In this document: positions 7,452 through 16,352 of the stretch, one piece after another
Layout of the letters: every line of letters begins with the position of its first letter
How positions within the stretch are numbered: position 1 is the first letter of the stretch
NCBI GenBank assembly: GCA_964535315.1
Contig: CAZHTS010000035.1
Location: forward strand, 1-49,815
Source: CAZHTS01 sp964535315
GTDB lineage: Bacteria > Chloroflexota > Anaerolineae > Anaerolineales > Anaerolineaceae
Reading direction: 5' to 3'
DNA: 49,815 nt
Notes under the pieces: model-generated
The model's input: the letters and a program-made list of their open reading frames with translations, nothing else
Database searches by the model: none
What the model was told of the DNA's origin: nothing
Program-made: the position numbers and the translations under genes

Positions 7452-8162
7452 ATGTCTCCATCTCGCTGGATCATCCTGGCTGTTGGCCTGCTGTGCGTTG
7501 GGGTTATTTCGCCCACGCCCGTGCAGGTCTGGATATCCACGCCGGATGGGATGCAGCCGGCCGGCTGGCCGGCGCCGGCTCACCCGGCCGCCGCCCTCAC
7601 CCGCGCCGACCTGGACGGCAACGGGCAAACCGAGCAATTGACCCGCAGCGACGCAACGGCCCACCTCATCCAGGCCGGGCAGAGTGTGTGGCGCAGCCCG
7701 GCCGGCTGGCGGGTACACCAGGCCGAATTCAGCGATCTGAACCACGACCAGCGGCTGGAAGCCACCCTGTTGGTCTGGCGGCCTTTCCGCCCCCTGCCGG
7801 TGGATCGCTGGATGCCCTACGGTGGGCGCATCGACGCCTTTCACGACTCGGCCGGGCAAAGCTGCCAGATCATCCTGATTGGCTGGCGGCGCGGGGCCTA
7901 TCGCGAGGTCTGGGCCGGCTCGGCCCTGGCCGCCCCGCTGGATGCCTTTGCCGCCGTTGACCTGGACGGCAACGGCCGGCAGGAACTGGTCACCCGCGAA
8001 CATCCTTACGACGCCCCGCCGCAACAAAACGGGGTGATCAAAATTTGGGATTGGAACGGTTTTAGTTTTTTGTTACGTCAGAGCCTGCCCGGGACGTACC
8101 GCAACATGCTGGTCATCACTGCGCACCACGACGGGCAACCCCGGCTACTGGTTCAACCCTGA
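7452..8162 (+). CDS. Secreted FG-GAP/VCBS-repeat-like protein
   Basis: The protein has 236 residues with an N-terminal signal sequence or anchor (residues 7-25). At least three Asp-rich calcium-binding-like loops are present (DLDGNGQTEQL, DLNHDQRLEA, DLDGNGRQEL), each in the context of a beta-propeller FG-GAP/VCBS repeat. It is probably extracytoplasmic. The ATG at 7452 is preferred over an upstream in-frame start at 7407, because the latter overlaps the previous gene and would put a non-hydrophobic stretch before the signal sequence. It probably follows the diguanylate cyclase in one transcript. Confidence 0.75.
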   Translation: MSPSRWIILAVGLLCVGVISPTPVQVWISTPDGMQPAGWPAPAHPAAALTRADLDGNGQTEQLTRSDATAHLIQAGQSVWRSPAGWRVHQAEFSDLNHDQRLEATLLVWRPFRPLPVDRWMPYGGRIDAFHDSAGQSCQIILIGWRRGAYREVWAGSALAAPLDAFAAVDLDGNGRQELVTREHPYDAPPQQNGVIKIWDWNGFSFLLRQSLPGTYRNMLVITAHHDGQPRLLVQP

Positions 8163-8201
8163 GCATCCTCAGGCTATCTGTCGTCCACCAAGGAGGTCAA
8201 A

Positions 8202-10475
8202 ATGAAACCTGCGATCCAACAACGTTTGTGGTGCCTGCTCTGTCTGTGGCTGGTGATCTCGCTGGCCTGCAGCCTGCCATCCAGCAAAAAGAAAACATCC
8301 CCGGCGCCAACCCGGTCCCCCGGACAGGTTGAACCGACGCGCGTGCCACCGCCAGCATCTGGCGATCAGCAACAGCCCACCCAACCCGACCAGGCCAAAC
8401 CCAGCCCCTTCCCCACCATCGTGCCGCCGCCAGAGGTATATCTGCGCCCATTCGCAAGCTATCCCTCTATCAAAGTAGCCATGCCGATCAAATACAACGT
8501 CAGCGAGGGGTACACCCTGCCGCTGGATCTGAGCAAGGTTAAAGGGGTGGAAGATAACGGGCTCAACAAGGCCCAACTCGACGTCCTGGCTCAATACGGT
8601 TTCGTGGTCGATTTACCCGAGCCAGGCGAATACAATGAGTTCTACCAGGTCTACGAAAAACATCGCTACGACGCCCAGCCGATCTTTGTGACCACCGACT
8701 CCGTCTTCCACGTCTATCACCTGATCTTCGACAAGATGCTGCGCGACCTGGAGACCGGGCATTTCATCCCCGACCTGGAACGGCTTACCAGCGCCCTGCT
8801 GGATGCCACCCAACAACAATACCAGACGTTGAAGGGCGGCCCGCTGGAAGAGCATGCCCGGCGCAATATGGCCTATGTGGCCGTGGCGGCGCGCCTGCTC
8901 GAACTGCCCGACCCGACACCGCCGGAGGCCAAAGACCTGGTCGACGCCGAAGTGGCGTTGATCAACGAACATGGCGGCATCAGCCCATCGCCGCTCTGGG
9001 ATCACCCCGACGCCGAGGATGCCCTGCGCGAAGACTACAGCCAGTACGTTCCGCGCGGCCACTACACCCGCAGCGATGCGCTCAAACGCTACTTCCGCAC
9101 CATGATGTGGTACGGGCGAATGACCTTCCGCATGATGGATGCGTTCGAGACCCGCCAGGCGCTGTTGATGACCTACGCCCTGCGCCAGGCGCAAACCCCC
9201 GATGGGCAGCCGGCCATCGACGTGTGGAAACAAATCTACGAGCCCACCGTGTTCATCGTGGGCAGTTCGGACGATCTGTCCTTCCAGGAATACGGCGTCC
9301 TGGCCGACACCGTGTTTGGCAAAAACGCCAGCCCACAGATTCTGGCGGACGACGACCAGCTGCAGCGCTTCAGCCAGGCCGCTCAGGGGCTGCCGCCGCC
9401 GCAGATTAATTCAATGTTCGTGTGGATCGACCAGGATCGCGACGCAGTCACCAAAGGCTTCCGCCTGATGGGCCAACGTTTCACCCTGGACGCCTACGTC
9501 CTCGGGCAGCTGGTCTTCCGCAAGGTTGGCACGCTGGAAAAGCCGCGCAATTTGCCCAAGGGCCTCGACTTTTTTGCCGCCCTGGGCTCCGAAGAGGCGT
9601 TGAACATCCTCAAGGACGCCGGCGAAACGCAGTACGAGAACTACGACCAACAGATGGCCAAGGTGCGCAAGGAGGTTTCGGCGTTACAGCAGGACTCCTG
9701 GACGCAAAACCTGTACTGGAGCTGGCTGTACGCCTTCCAGCCGGTCATCACCCCCAAGGATGAACGCTACCCGGCCTTCATGCGCACCCAGGCCTGGACC
9801 CGCAAGGATCTCAACACGGCGCTGGGCTCGTGGACGGAATTGAAACACGATACCATTCTCTACGCCAAGCAAATCATGGCCGAACTGGGCGGAGGAGGAG
9901 AGGAAGAACCGCCGCATGGCTACGTCGAACCGGCGCCCGAGGTCTACGCCCGGCTGCTGGCCCTGTGCGAGATGACCGGCGACGGCTTGCAGCAACGCGG
10001 CCTGTACGACGGCACGACTCCTGCCAACCTGACCAATCTGATGACCGAGCTCAAGTTCCTGCTCTCGGTCTCCGAACGTGAATTGAACGGCGAGGCGCTC
10101 AGCGATGACGATTACTGGCACATCCAGTATTTTGGCGGTGTGCTCGAACAGTTGACGCTGGTGGCGGCCGACCGCGACGATGAAAGCGGACGCGACCTCT
10201 CCGACCAGAAATCACCGCTGATTGCGGATGTGGCCACCGGCGAACATAGCGAACTGGGCATGGCCGCCCTGGAAGAGGCCACCGGTCACCCCGCCCCCAT
10301 CTACGTCGTGCTCCCCGACCGCCCCTGGCGGGTGGCCATCGGCGCGGTGTATACCTATTACGAGTTTCCGGTCAAGGTCGCAGACCGCATGACCGACGAG
10401 GCCTGGCAGCAAATGCTGGCTGCCGGCCAGGCGCCGCCGCCGCCCGAATGGACACAGATGTTCCTGGTGCCCTAG
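8202..10475 (+). CDS. DUF3160 lipoprotein
   Basis: This large exported protein of 757 residues has a lipobox (SLAC, Cys23) and then a Pro/Ser/Gln-rich linker to about residue 75. The rest is a long, mostly helical domain that I recognise as DUF3160 from segments such as FVTTDSVFHVYHLIFDKML, the repeated YTRSD and WKQIYEP regions, and the C-terminal GAVYTYYEFP. DUF3160 proteins are common in Chloroflexota and some other phyla and have no established function. AAGGAGG precedes the start. It is followed after 24 nt by a CapA-like gene, so the two may act together at the cell surface. Confidence 0.87.
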   Translation: MKPAIQQRLWCLLCLWLVISLACSLPSSKKKTSPAPTRSPGQVEPTRVPPPASGDQQQPTQPDQAKPSPFPTIVPPPEVYLRPFASYPSIKVAMPIKYNVSEGYTLPLDLSKVKGVEDNGLNKAQLDVLAQYGFVVDLPEPGEYNEFYQVYEKHRYDAQPIFVTTDSVFHVYHLIFDKMLRDLETGHFIPDLERLTSALLDATQQQYQTLKGGPLEEHARRNMAYVAVAARLLELPDPTPPEAKDLVDAEVALINEHGGISPSPLWDHPDAEDALREDYSQYVPRGHYTRSDALKRYFRTMMWYGRMTFRMMDAFETRQALLMTYALRQAQTPDGQPAIDVWKQIYEPTVFIVGSSDDLSFQEYGVLADTVFGKNASPQILADDDQLQRFSQAAQGLPPPQINSMFVWIDQDRDAVTKGFRLMGQRFTLDAYVLGQLVFRKVGTLEKPRNLPKGLDFFAALGSEEALNILKDAGETQYENYDQQMAKVRKEVSALQQDSWTQNLYWSWLYAFQPVITPKDERYPAFMRTQAWTRKDLNTALGSWTELKHDTILYAKQIMAELGGGGEEEPPHGYVEPAPEVYARLLALCEMTGDGLQQRGLYDGTTPANLTNLMTELKFLLSVSERELNGEALSDDDYWHIQYFGGVLEQLTLVAADRDDESGRDLSDQKSPLIADVATGEHSELGMAALEEATGHPAPIYVVLPDRPWRVAIGAVYTYYEFPVKVADRMTDEAWQQMLAAGQAPPPPEWTQMFLVP

Positions 10476-10499
10476 ACTCCGACAGGGTCACGCACTGAA

Positions 10500-11447
10500 A
10501 TGAGCAGCCGCTGGGCTACTCTTATTCGAGTCGTGGCGCCGGCTGCGCTCTGCCTGCTGTTGAGTGGGGCAACGCAGCCGGCGCCGGTTCTGGCGCTGCT
10601 GGGCGACGTGATGGTGGGGCGCGGTCTGGCCCATCGCCTGGAGTCGCCGCAGATCGTATGGGGGCAACTGTTACCCTGGCTGGCCGGGAGCGATCTGGCG
10701 CTGGCCAACCTCGAGTCGCCGTTGAGTGATGCGCCGGCCATTCCCGGCCGGCGTTTCATCCTGTGCGCCCCGCCTGACCGGGCTGCCTTCCTGGCCGGCT
10801 CGGGGCTGGACATTCTCAACCTGGAGAACAACCACCGCCTGGATTGCGGCGCGCAGGGCGCCGCTCAGACGCGCGCTGCGCTGGACTCTGCCGGCCTGGG
10901 CGCACTGGCGGCAGAGACGCAGCCGCTCTATCGCCGTCTGGCCGGTCTGCGCCTGGCATTTGTGACCGCCGACGGCAGCGAGAGCCTGCTGGATGAAGCC
11001 GGCTTGCTGGCGCAGGTACGTGCGGCGCGAGCCGGCGATGCGCTGGTCATCGTTTCGTTGCACTGGGGGCAGGAATACCAGTCCGTCCCCGGCGCCGGCC
11101 AGCGCCGCCTGGCGCAGCGGCTGGCTCAGGCTGGAGCGGCGCTGATCTGGGGCCACCATCCGCACGTCCTGCAGCCGGTTGAATGGCTGCCCGGCGCATC
11201 CGGCTGCACGCCGGTCGTCTACTCGTTGGGCAACGCCCTGTTCGACGCCACCGGGCTGGAAGACACACGTCGCAGCGCCTTGCTGGTGGTCCGCCTGGGT
11301 CCGAGAGGCGTCGCGGCCTTGTCGGCGTTCCCATTTCGCATCGATCCCCGTCGCGGGCAGGTGCAGATGCTGCCCGAAACAGAGTCGGCGTCTATCCGGC
11401 AGCGACTGGGGATGGAGAGCGCCACCGCTTACCCGGCTTGCAAATAG
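10500..11447 (+). CDS. CapA-family (poly-gamma-glutamate synthesis-like) protein
   Basis: The 315-residue protein has an N-terminal hydrophobic segment (about 10-30) and then a calcineurin-like metallophosphatase fold of the CapA type. Recognisable motifs are LLGDVMVGRG, LANLESPL, NNHRLDCG (usually NNHxxDxG), SLHWGQEY, WGHHPHVLQP and VYSLGNALFD. CapA proteins are linked to capsule or poly-gamma-glutamate polymer export. No other cap genes are here, so this is a family-level call only. Its last 19 bases overlap the end of the convergent AbiEii gene. Confidence 0.88.
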   Translation: MSSRWATLIRVVAPAALCLLLSGATQPAPVLALLGDVMVGRGLAHRLESPQIVWGQLLPWLAGSDLALANLESPLSDAPAIPGRRFILCAPPDRAAFLAGSGLDILNLENNHRLDCGAQGAAQTRAALDSAGLGALAAETQPLYRRLAGLRLAFVTADGSESLLDEAGLLAQVRAARAGDALVIVSLHWGQEYQSVPGAGQRRLAQRLAQAGAALIWGHHPHVLQPVEWLPGASGCTPVVYSLGNALFDATGLEDTRRSALLVVRLGPRGVAALSAFPFRIDPRRGQVQMLPETESASIRQRLGMESATAYPACK

Positions 11448-12274
11448 GGCGCCAGCGTTTCCTCAAATGTGGCGTGAAAGGTCTCCAGCCAGGCCTGGAT
11501 AAAAGTGCGCTGCTCAAACATGGGCAACAGATCGAGCGCCAGGTCGGCTGTACGTAGATGCGCCACCCGCTCTTGCAGCGCCAGAAAAGCCGTGCGGGTG
11601 GTGTAGGACTGCTGCCCGTCGCGCGCGAGCTTCTCTTCCAGCGGACGGACACCGCGCTGCATGAACCATAGCAGATCGTAAAAATCACGTCCCTTCACCG
11701 CCGCCCCGCTGCGCCCGCTGACAAAACTGCGTTCAAGGCAGGCCAGCATCTTGCCGGCCATCATCGTTTCCAGCGAAAAGTGGGCCGGGACAAAACTGCG
11801 CCCATAATAGAAGACCGGAGTCCGTTTGAGCACGGCCACCTGGGCGTGAGAACTGACCTCGATTTTTAAATGCAGCGCCTCGTTGGCGTGGGCCGAGAGG
11901 CCCAGCTGGTTGAGCAGGGGAAACTTGAGGGTAATGCGCAAGATACCCTGCTGCCCCGTCTGGCGATGAACGCCGGCCGCCGGGTAAGCCAGAGTCTGGT
12001 GGATATAGGCCAGCAGATCGCCGCCCAGGTCATCCAGCCCGACTCCGGCGCCGTTGTCCAGATCCAGATCCTCGGACAGGCGGTTGAGTCCATAAACCAC
12101 GTGCAGGCAGGTGCCGCCGTAAAAGTTCAGGCGCCGGTAGCCGGAGTGATTGTAGAGATAATCGAGCACGTGCGCCTGTAAGGCCTCTTTGAGGAGGATG
12201 CGGCGTGTTTCGTTGGGCAAACGGGCGTCCTTGCCGTCCAGCACAGATTGCAGGGATTGGATCAGGGTTGCCAT
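11429..12274 (-). CDS. abiEii: AbiEii-type nucleotidyltransferase toxin
   Basis: The 281-residue protein is a DNA polymerase beta-like nucleotidyltransferase of the AbiEii/AbiGii/MenT-related family. Motif I is YGGTCLHVVYG (Gly53, Gly54), followed by RLSEDLDLD (65-73) with the paired acidic residues that bind metal. Later Lys-containing segments (MMAGKMLACLERS, GRDFYDLLWF) match the family. Such toxins block growth by modifying tRNA or similar targets and can abort phage infection. It overlaps the antitoxin gene by 13 bp and its 3' end overlaps the CapA gene by 19 bp. Confidence 0.92.
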   Translation of the reverse strand: MATLIQSLQSVLDGKDARLPNETRRILLKEALQAHVLDYLYNHSGYRRLNFYGGTCLHVVYGLNRLSEDLDLDNGAGVGLDDLGGDLLAYIHQTLAYPAAGVHRQTGQQGILRITLKFPLLNQLGLSAHANEALHLKIEVSSHAQVAVLKRTPVFYYGRSFVPAHFSLETMMAGKMLACLERSFVSGRSGAAVKGRDFYDLLWFMQRGVRPLEEKLARDGQQSYTTRTAFLALQERVAHLRTADLALDLLPMFEQRTFIQAWLETFHATFEETLAPYLQAG

Positions 12275-12921
12275 ATCGAATGCTCCAGGTTATCCAGAAT
12301 GGCCGTCATCTTGGGCGAGGCGGCGCTGCGCACGTGTGCGGCAAACTCGGCCCGGTCAGAGTCGTTCAAACGCTCCAGGTTGAGCCGCAATTCCTCCGCC
12401 AGCGCATACTGGCGTGTGCGTAAAGGGCGCGGCAAGGGACGCAGATAGAGATAATCGAACAACGCCTTGGCCGGGGTGGCCTCGGCGTAACGCAGACCGT
12501 GATAATCGCCCAGGTTGAAACCATAATACAGGCGCGGCTGGACATGGCGGTAGGAGAACAGCCCCAGATCGTTCTGAATAAGACGGGTGTTGTGCAACGT
12601 AACCGCCGTGACCGGATAAGTTATCTCGGTGAGCAGAGCGTGGCGCTGCAAGACATATTCGAGCGAGAGGTACGATTGCGGCAGGAGAATGGCGCTGCAC
12701 GCCGCCGCAAAGCCGGGTTCGGCGCCGTGGCGTTCGTAGAAGCGGCGCGTCATATAGACGCCCTTTTTCAACTGGATGACCAGCCCGTTCTGCATCCAGC
12801 GCCACAGACGGGTGCGGGCGCGCCGTTCGCTGCCGGGAACGTCGTCGCCCGCCATCTGGCGCACGGCGGTGATGGTAAAGTAAGGGATCGTTTCGAAGAC
12901 GGCCAGATCGCTGCGTTTCAT
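12262..12921 (-). CDS. abiEi: AbiEi-type antitoxin/transcriptional repressor
   Basis: The protein has 219 residues. Residues 1-75 form a winged-helix (FTITAVRQM ... QNGLVIQLKKGVYMTRR), and the remainder is the AbiEi C-terminal antitoxin region (SYLSLEYVLQRHALL). AbiEi proteins repress their own operon by binding inverted repeats and separately suppress AbiEii activity. Here an imperfect inverted repeat (12920-12931 and 12947-12958) spans the -10 region and the start codon. Translation starts at ATG 12921; there is no strong Shine-Dalgarno, and the arm of the repeat occupies that place. Confidence 0.9.
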   Translation of the reverse strand: MKRSDLAVFETIPYFTITAVRQMAGDDVPGSERRARTRLWRWMQNGLVIQLKKGVYMTRRFYERHGAEPGFAAACSAILLPQSYLSLEYVLQRHALLTEITYPVTAVTLHNTRLIQNDLGLFSYRHVQPRLYYGFNLGDYHGLRYAEATPAKALFDYLYLRPLPRPLRTRQYALAEELRLNLERLNDSDRAEFAAHVRSAASPKMTAILDNLEHSIWQP

Positions 12922-12975
12922 ATCGGATCATCCACATTTTCTGTATATTATCCGATATAAAACACAAAAAAGCAA
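12920..12975 (-). promoter_or_regulatory. AbiE promoter with overlapping operator
   Basis: On the minus strand, TTGCTT (12975-12970) and GATAAT (12952-12947) are 17 nt apart. The -10 lies inside one arm (12947-12958) of an inverted repeat whose other arm (12920-12931) covers the abiEi start codon. The common core is ATATCGGAT-x-AT. This layout fits autorepression by AbiEi. Confidence 0.65.
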
Positions 12976-13022
12976 GCGCCGGTGCGAATCAAACATGCGT
13001 TGCAACAAAAATGCCAACCCTA

Positions 13023-13051
13023 TTGACTTAATAGAAAATAAGTTCTATAAT
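13023..13051 (+). promoter_or_regulatory. Consensus promoter
   Basis: TTGACT (13023-13028) and TATAAT (13046-13051) are separated by exactly 17 nt, 42 nt upstream of the membrane protein gene at 13094. Confidence 0.8.
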
Positions 13052-13093
13052 CAAGAAAATTCACTTTCATCCGCTTAGTGAAAGGAGCAGTTC

Positions 13094-13885
13094 ATGAGCT
13101 TGACCAATCTACGCACTGGGGGCAGCCTGTTTCAATGGGTGCGGCGGCCGCGGATTGGCATCGGTCGAGCGCTGGGCATCATCATTTTGACGGCACTGTT
13201 TGCCTTTGAGATGTTCAACTACAGCACCACCGATTATGCCTTGCGCGACCTGCTCGGCGACCTGCGCTTCATTGGTATCCCCTGGGCCACCATCCTGTCG
13301 ATCGCCTTTTGTGGCATAGATTTTGCCGGCATCGCACGTCTCTTTACCCCCGAACAAGGGCGGGACGAACCCAAAGAGGTGTGGTATCTGTTTGGCGCCT
13401 GGTTCCTGGCGGCAACGATGAACGCCATTTTGACCTGGTGGGGCGTCTCGATGGCCATTTCCACCCATGAGGTACGCAGTACGGCTGTCGTCAACCCGGC
13501 CACGGTCACCCGCATCGTGCCCATCTTCGTGGCGATGATGGTATGGACCATCCGCATCCTGATCATTGGCACGCTCTCGGTCAACGGCGAACGCATCTTC
13601 AGCGATTTCAAGCGCCCGGCCAGCAGCACGACGCTGAACAACAATCATCGTCGCCCCGGAATGGTGCCGGCGGCCAGCGCCAATGCCAGCCTGCGCCCGG
13701 CTTCCAACCTGCCCACTTCCCGCCCGGTATCCCCGGTGGCGCCGCGGGCAGCCGCTCCGGTCGAGTCGATGTCCGCCGGACGGCCCGAGCCTACCTATCA
13801 CAGCCTATCGATGCACAGTTCACGTCCGATGGCGGCCCGTCCCGGCGCTCCGGAGGGCAGCGGCAAGCCAACGCCCCGCAGCTAG
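13094..13885 (+). CDS. Hypothetical four-helix membrane protein with disordered tail
   Basis: The 263-residue protein has hydrophobic segments at about 22-42, 58-80, 98-120 and 135-158. A hydrophilic tail of about 100 residues follows, rich in Pro, Ala, Ser and Arg with repeated SRP and PASN-type elements. The tail is probably cytoplasmic and unstructured. AAAGGAG precedes the ATG. It is a single-gene unit with its own consensus promoter and a strong terminator (13915-13951). The family is not recognised. Confidence 0.75.
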   Translation: MSLTNLRTGGSLFQWVRRPRIGIGRALGIIILTALFAFEMFNYSTTDYALRDLLGDLRFIGIPWATILSIAFCGIDFAGIARLFTPEQGRDEPKEVWYLFGAWFLAATMNAILTWWGVSMAISTHEVRSTAVVNPATVTRIVPIFVAMMVWTIRILIIGTLSVNGERIFSDFKRPASSTTLNNNHRRPGMVPAASANASLRPASNLPTSRPVSPVAPRAAAPVESMSAGRPEPTYHSLSMHSSRPMAARPGAPEGSGKPTPRS

Positions 13886-13914
13886 ACAACGGCCAACCGG
13901 CCTACACAATCTCA

Positions 13915-13951
13915 TGAGCGGTGAGCAGCAACGGCGGCTGCTCACCGCTCA
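13915..13951 (+). terminator. Strong intrinsic terminator
   Basis: A perfect 15-bp stem (13915-13929 with 13937-13951) has a 7-nt loop, then TTTTT at 13954-13958 on the plus strand. It terminates the gene at 13094. Its right arm contains the stop codon of the convergent histidine kinase gene. Confidence 0.85.
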
Positions 13952-15328
13952 CTGTTTTTCGTCTTCAACCTCCGCCTTGGCCAACGGCAGGTAAACACAG
14001 AAGGTCGTGCCCTTGCCTTCCTTGGAACTGACCTCGATCGTGCCGCCGTGATTGCGCACCAACCAGTAGGCAATCGAGAGCCCCAGGCCAAAGCCGCTGC
14101 CCGGCGAACGTTTGCGCGAACGTTCGCCGCGATAGAAACGCTCGAAGATGTGCGGCAAATCCTGGGCGGGAATGCCTGCGCCGGTGTCGCTGATGATCAA
14201 CTGCGCCTGTTCGCTGCTCTTGCGCAGACTCAGCGTCACCTGCCCGTTGGGCGGGGTGTATTGCACGGCGTTACCCACCAGGTTGATCAACACCTGCTTG
14301 AGACGATCCTGATCGCCGGGCACCAGTACCTGGTCGATCTCCGCCAGGCGCACCTGGATGCGCTCGCCGGCCAGCAGTTTTGCCTGCTGGTAAACGTCCA
14401 ACAGCACGGTATCCAGCTCAACCGGGCTGATCTCCAGCGGTAGTTTGCCCGACTCGGCCTGGGCCAGCAGCAACAGATTGCCCACCAGGCGCGTCAGACG
14501 ATCCACCTCGCCTTCGATCCCGGCCAGCGACTCTTCATCGGCGCCTATGCGCCGGATGAGACCCACGTTGCCTTTGATGACCGTCAGCGGGGTGCGTAGT
14601 TCGTGGCTCACATCGGTCAGGAAACGCCTCTGGGCGGTAAAGAGATGTTCCAGGCGCTCCAGCGTCTGGTTGAAGGCCAGGATCAACCGGCCGATCTCGT
14701 CTTCGGGCGGCTGGCGCAGGGGGATACGCCGCGAGAGATCGTCGGCGCGCGCCACCTGCAGGGCCACCTCGGTGATCGTCGCCAACGGCGCCAGTTCCCG
14801 CCCGACAAAAAACCACATCACCAGGGCAACGACTCCCACCACCAGAAACGATATGACGGTCAGGATCAACAGCAGCGCGCGCTGCATGGTGATCATCAGA
14901 GAAAGATCGGCGCCAACCTGCAAGACTCCTGCCGGCCCACGGTTGGTCAACAGCGGCAGGCTGAGTACGCGCAGCGGCGGTGAACCTTCTACCTGGCGAA
15001 AAACAGGCTCACCGGCGCGCCGCCCGAATTCGTCCAACGGCGCTTTCCGTCCGGGCGGGCGGGAAAACTGCAAAGAACGGTCGGCGCCCCAAATCTGAAC
15101 CACCTGACCGCCGCCCGTCTGAACATTGACGAGCGAACGCGGGTCAAACTGGTTGCGGGTATTCACCCGCAAAGCCTCCCGATAAGCATAGGCGGTTTTT
15201 GTCAGGTCTGAGTCAATCTGATCCAACAGAAACAGCCCGACCAGTTGATAAACGAGCACCCCAAACAGCAACAAGATGCTGCCCACAGCCAGGGTGAACA
15301 GCAGAGTCAGGCGGGCGCGCAAGGACAT
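13949..15328 (-). CDS. Two-component sensor histidine kinase
   Basis: The 459-residue membrane sensor has two transmembrane helices (about 7-33 and 150-175) flanking an extracytoplasmic region of about 115 residues. HAMP (about 175-228), HisKA with SHELRTPLT (phospho-acceptor His242) and HATPase_c follow; DTGAGIP and FGLGLSIAYW are visible in the latter. The substrate or signal cannot be told. It overlaps the upstream response regulator gene by one base (TGATG), so the two are translationally coupled. Confidence 0.95.
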   Translation of the reverse strand: MSLRARLTLLFTLAVGSILLLFGVLVYQLVGLFLLDQIDSDLTKTAYAYREALRVNTRNQFDPRSLVNVQTGGGQVVQIWGADRSLQFSRPPGRKAPLDEFGRRAGEPVFRQVEGSPPLRVLSLPLLTNRGPAGVLQVGADLSLMITMQRALLLILTVISFLVVGVVALVMWFFVGRELAPLATITEVALQVARADDLSRRIPLRQPPEDEIGRLILAFNQTLERLEHLFTAQRRFLTDVSHELRTPLTVIKGNVGLIRRIGADEESLAGIEGEVDRLTRLVGNLLLLAQAESGKLPLEISPVELDTVLLDVYQQAKLLAGERIQVRLAEIDQVLVPGDQDRLKQVLINLVGNAVQYTPPNGQVTLSLRKSSEQAQLIISDTGAGIPAQDLPHIFERFYRGERSRKRSPGSGFGLGLSIAYWLVRNHGGTIEVSSKEGKGTTFCVYLPLAKAEVEDEKQ

Positions 15329-16005
15329 CAGGGCATCTCACGCAAAACGTATCCCACCCCGCGCACCGTGTGCAGCAGGCGCGTTTCGCCTTCGCCCTCC
15401 AGCTTCTGCCGCAAATAACGGATGTAGACGTCCAGCACGTTGCTCTCGCCGCCAAAATCGTACCCCCACACCCGATCAAAGATGACCTCGCGGGTAAGCA
15501 CCTGGCGTGGGTGGCGCAGAAAGATCTCGAGCAGATCGTACTCTTTGGCAGTCAGCGAGATGATCCGTCCCTGGCGCGTGGCCTGGCGGGTCGAGGTATC
15601 CAACACCAGATCGGCAAAGGTCAGCACTGCCGAACGTTCCGATTGGGTGCGACGCAGGAGGGCGCGCACGCGAGCCAGCAGTTCTTCCAGTTCAAAGGGC
15701 TTCACCATATAATCATCGGCGCCCGCATCCAGCCCCTGGACCCGATCGTGCAGGGTATCCTTGGCAGTCAGCATCAAAATCGGCTGGCTGCCGCCGGTGC
15801 GCAGGCGATGACAGACCTCCAACCCATCCATACCCGGCAGCATCCAGTCCAGGATCACCAGGTCGGGGTGGTGGTTACGGGCGGCGACCAGGCCATCTTC
15901 GCCATCCAGTGCGGTCTCGACCTGGTAACCCTCATACACCAGGCTGCGGCGCAACACTTTGACGATCGCTTCGTCGTCTTCGATAATCAGAATCCGCTCT
16001 TTCAT
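15328..16005 (-). CDS. OmpR/PhoB-family response regulator
   Basis: The protein has 225 residues. The N-terminal receiver domain has acidic residues Asp10/Asp11, phospho-acceptor Asp53 and Lys102. The C-terminal OmpR winged-helix runs from about 130 to 222, with LTAKEYDLLEIFL and VWGYDFGGESNVLDVYI typical of DNA-binding effector domains. It is partner of the kinase that follows with a one-base overlap. GGAGG lies 7 nt before the ATG. The genes it controls are not evident from the sequence. Confidence 0.95.
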   Translation of the reverse strand: MKERILIIEDDEAIVKVLRRSLVYEGYQVETALDGEDGLVAARNHHPDLVILDWMLPGMDGLEVCHRLRTGGSQPILMLTAKDTLHDRVQGLDAGADDYMVKPFELEELLARVRALLRRTQSERSAVLTFADLVLDTSTRQATRQGRIISLTAKEYDLLEIFLRHPRQVLTREVIFDRVWGYDFGGESNVLDVYIRYLRQKLEGEGETRLLHTVRGVGYVLREMP

Positions 16006-16117
16006 GGGCCCTCCTTAAAATAATATACCATAGACAAAACCTTAACGCCAGTAGCGGAGCGGGGGAATGACGGCATGCAAAAACCAGACGAAAGCAAAAC
16101 AGAATTTGCCCATTTCC

Positions 16118-16146
16118 TTGACACTTCTGGCGGTGCGGTGTAGAAT
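16118..16146 (+). promoter_or_regulatory. Promoter of tRNA-Asn
   Basis: A perfect TTGACA (16118-16123) and TAGAAT (16141-16146) are 17 nt apart, ending 10 nt before the mature tRNA 5' end. Confidence 0.8.
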
Positions 16147-16156
16147 ACAGGCGCTT

Positions 16157-16229
16157 TCCTCGATAGCTCAATTGGCAGAGCGGGCGGCTGTTAACCGCTA
16201 GGTTCCAGGTTCGAGTCCTGGTCGGGGAG
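16157..16229 (+). tRNA. tRNA-Asn (GTT)
   Basis: A full cloverleaf can be folded by eye. The acceptor stem TCCTCGA pairs with TCGGGGA (one T-G pair). The D-arm has AGCTCAATTGG, the anticodon loop CTGTTAA carries GTT, and the T-arm is CCAGG-TTCGAGT-CCTGG. The discriminator is G and CCA is not encoded. The window also holds gatC and gatA, whose product can amidate Asp-tRNA(Asn). Confidence 0.96.
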
Positions 16230-16240
16230 CCTCATTTCTT

Positions 16241-16276
16241 AGCCCTGGGCAACGCCGGCCTGGGGCTGTAATTTTT
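16241..16276 (+). terminator. Terminator-like hairpin after tRNA-Asn
   Basis: AGCCC (16241-16245) pairs with GGGCT (16263-16267), with an additional short inner GGC/GCC pairing. GTAATTTTT follows. It is an imperfect but plausible intrinsic terminator. Confidence 0.5.
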
Positions 16277-16308
16277 CTATCGCCTGAAATCTCCACAGAA
16301 TTTTGTCA

Positions 16309-16314
16309 TATAAT
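16309..16314 (+). promoter_or_regulatory. -10 box upstream of the DUF5714-like gene
   Basis: A perfect TATAAT lies 38 nt upstream of the ATG; no convincing -35 is seen. Confidence 0.4.
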
Positions 16315-16352
16315 ATAAAATCCGTAAAGGAATACCCTCTGGAGGCGAAGAG

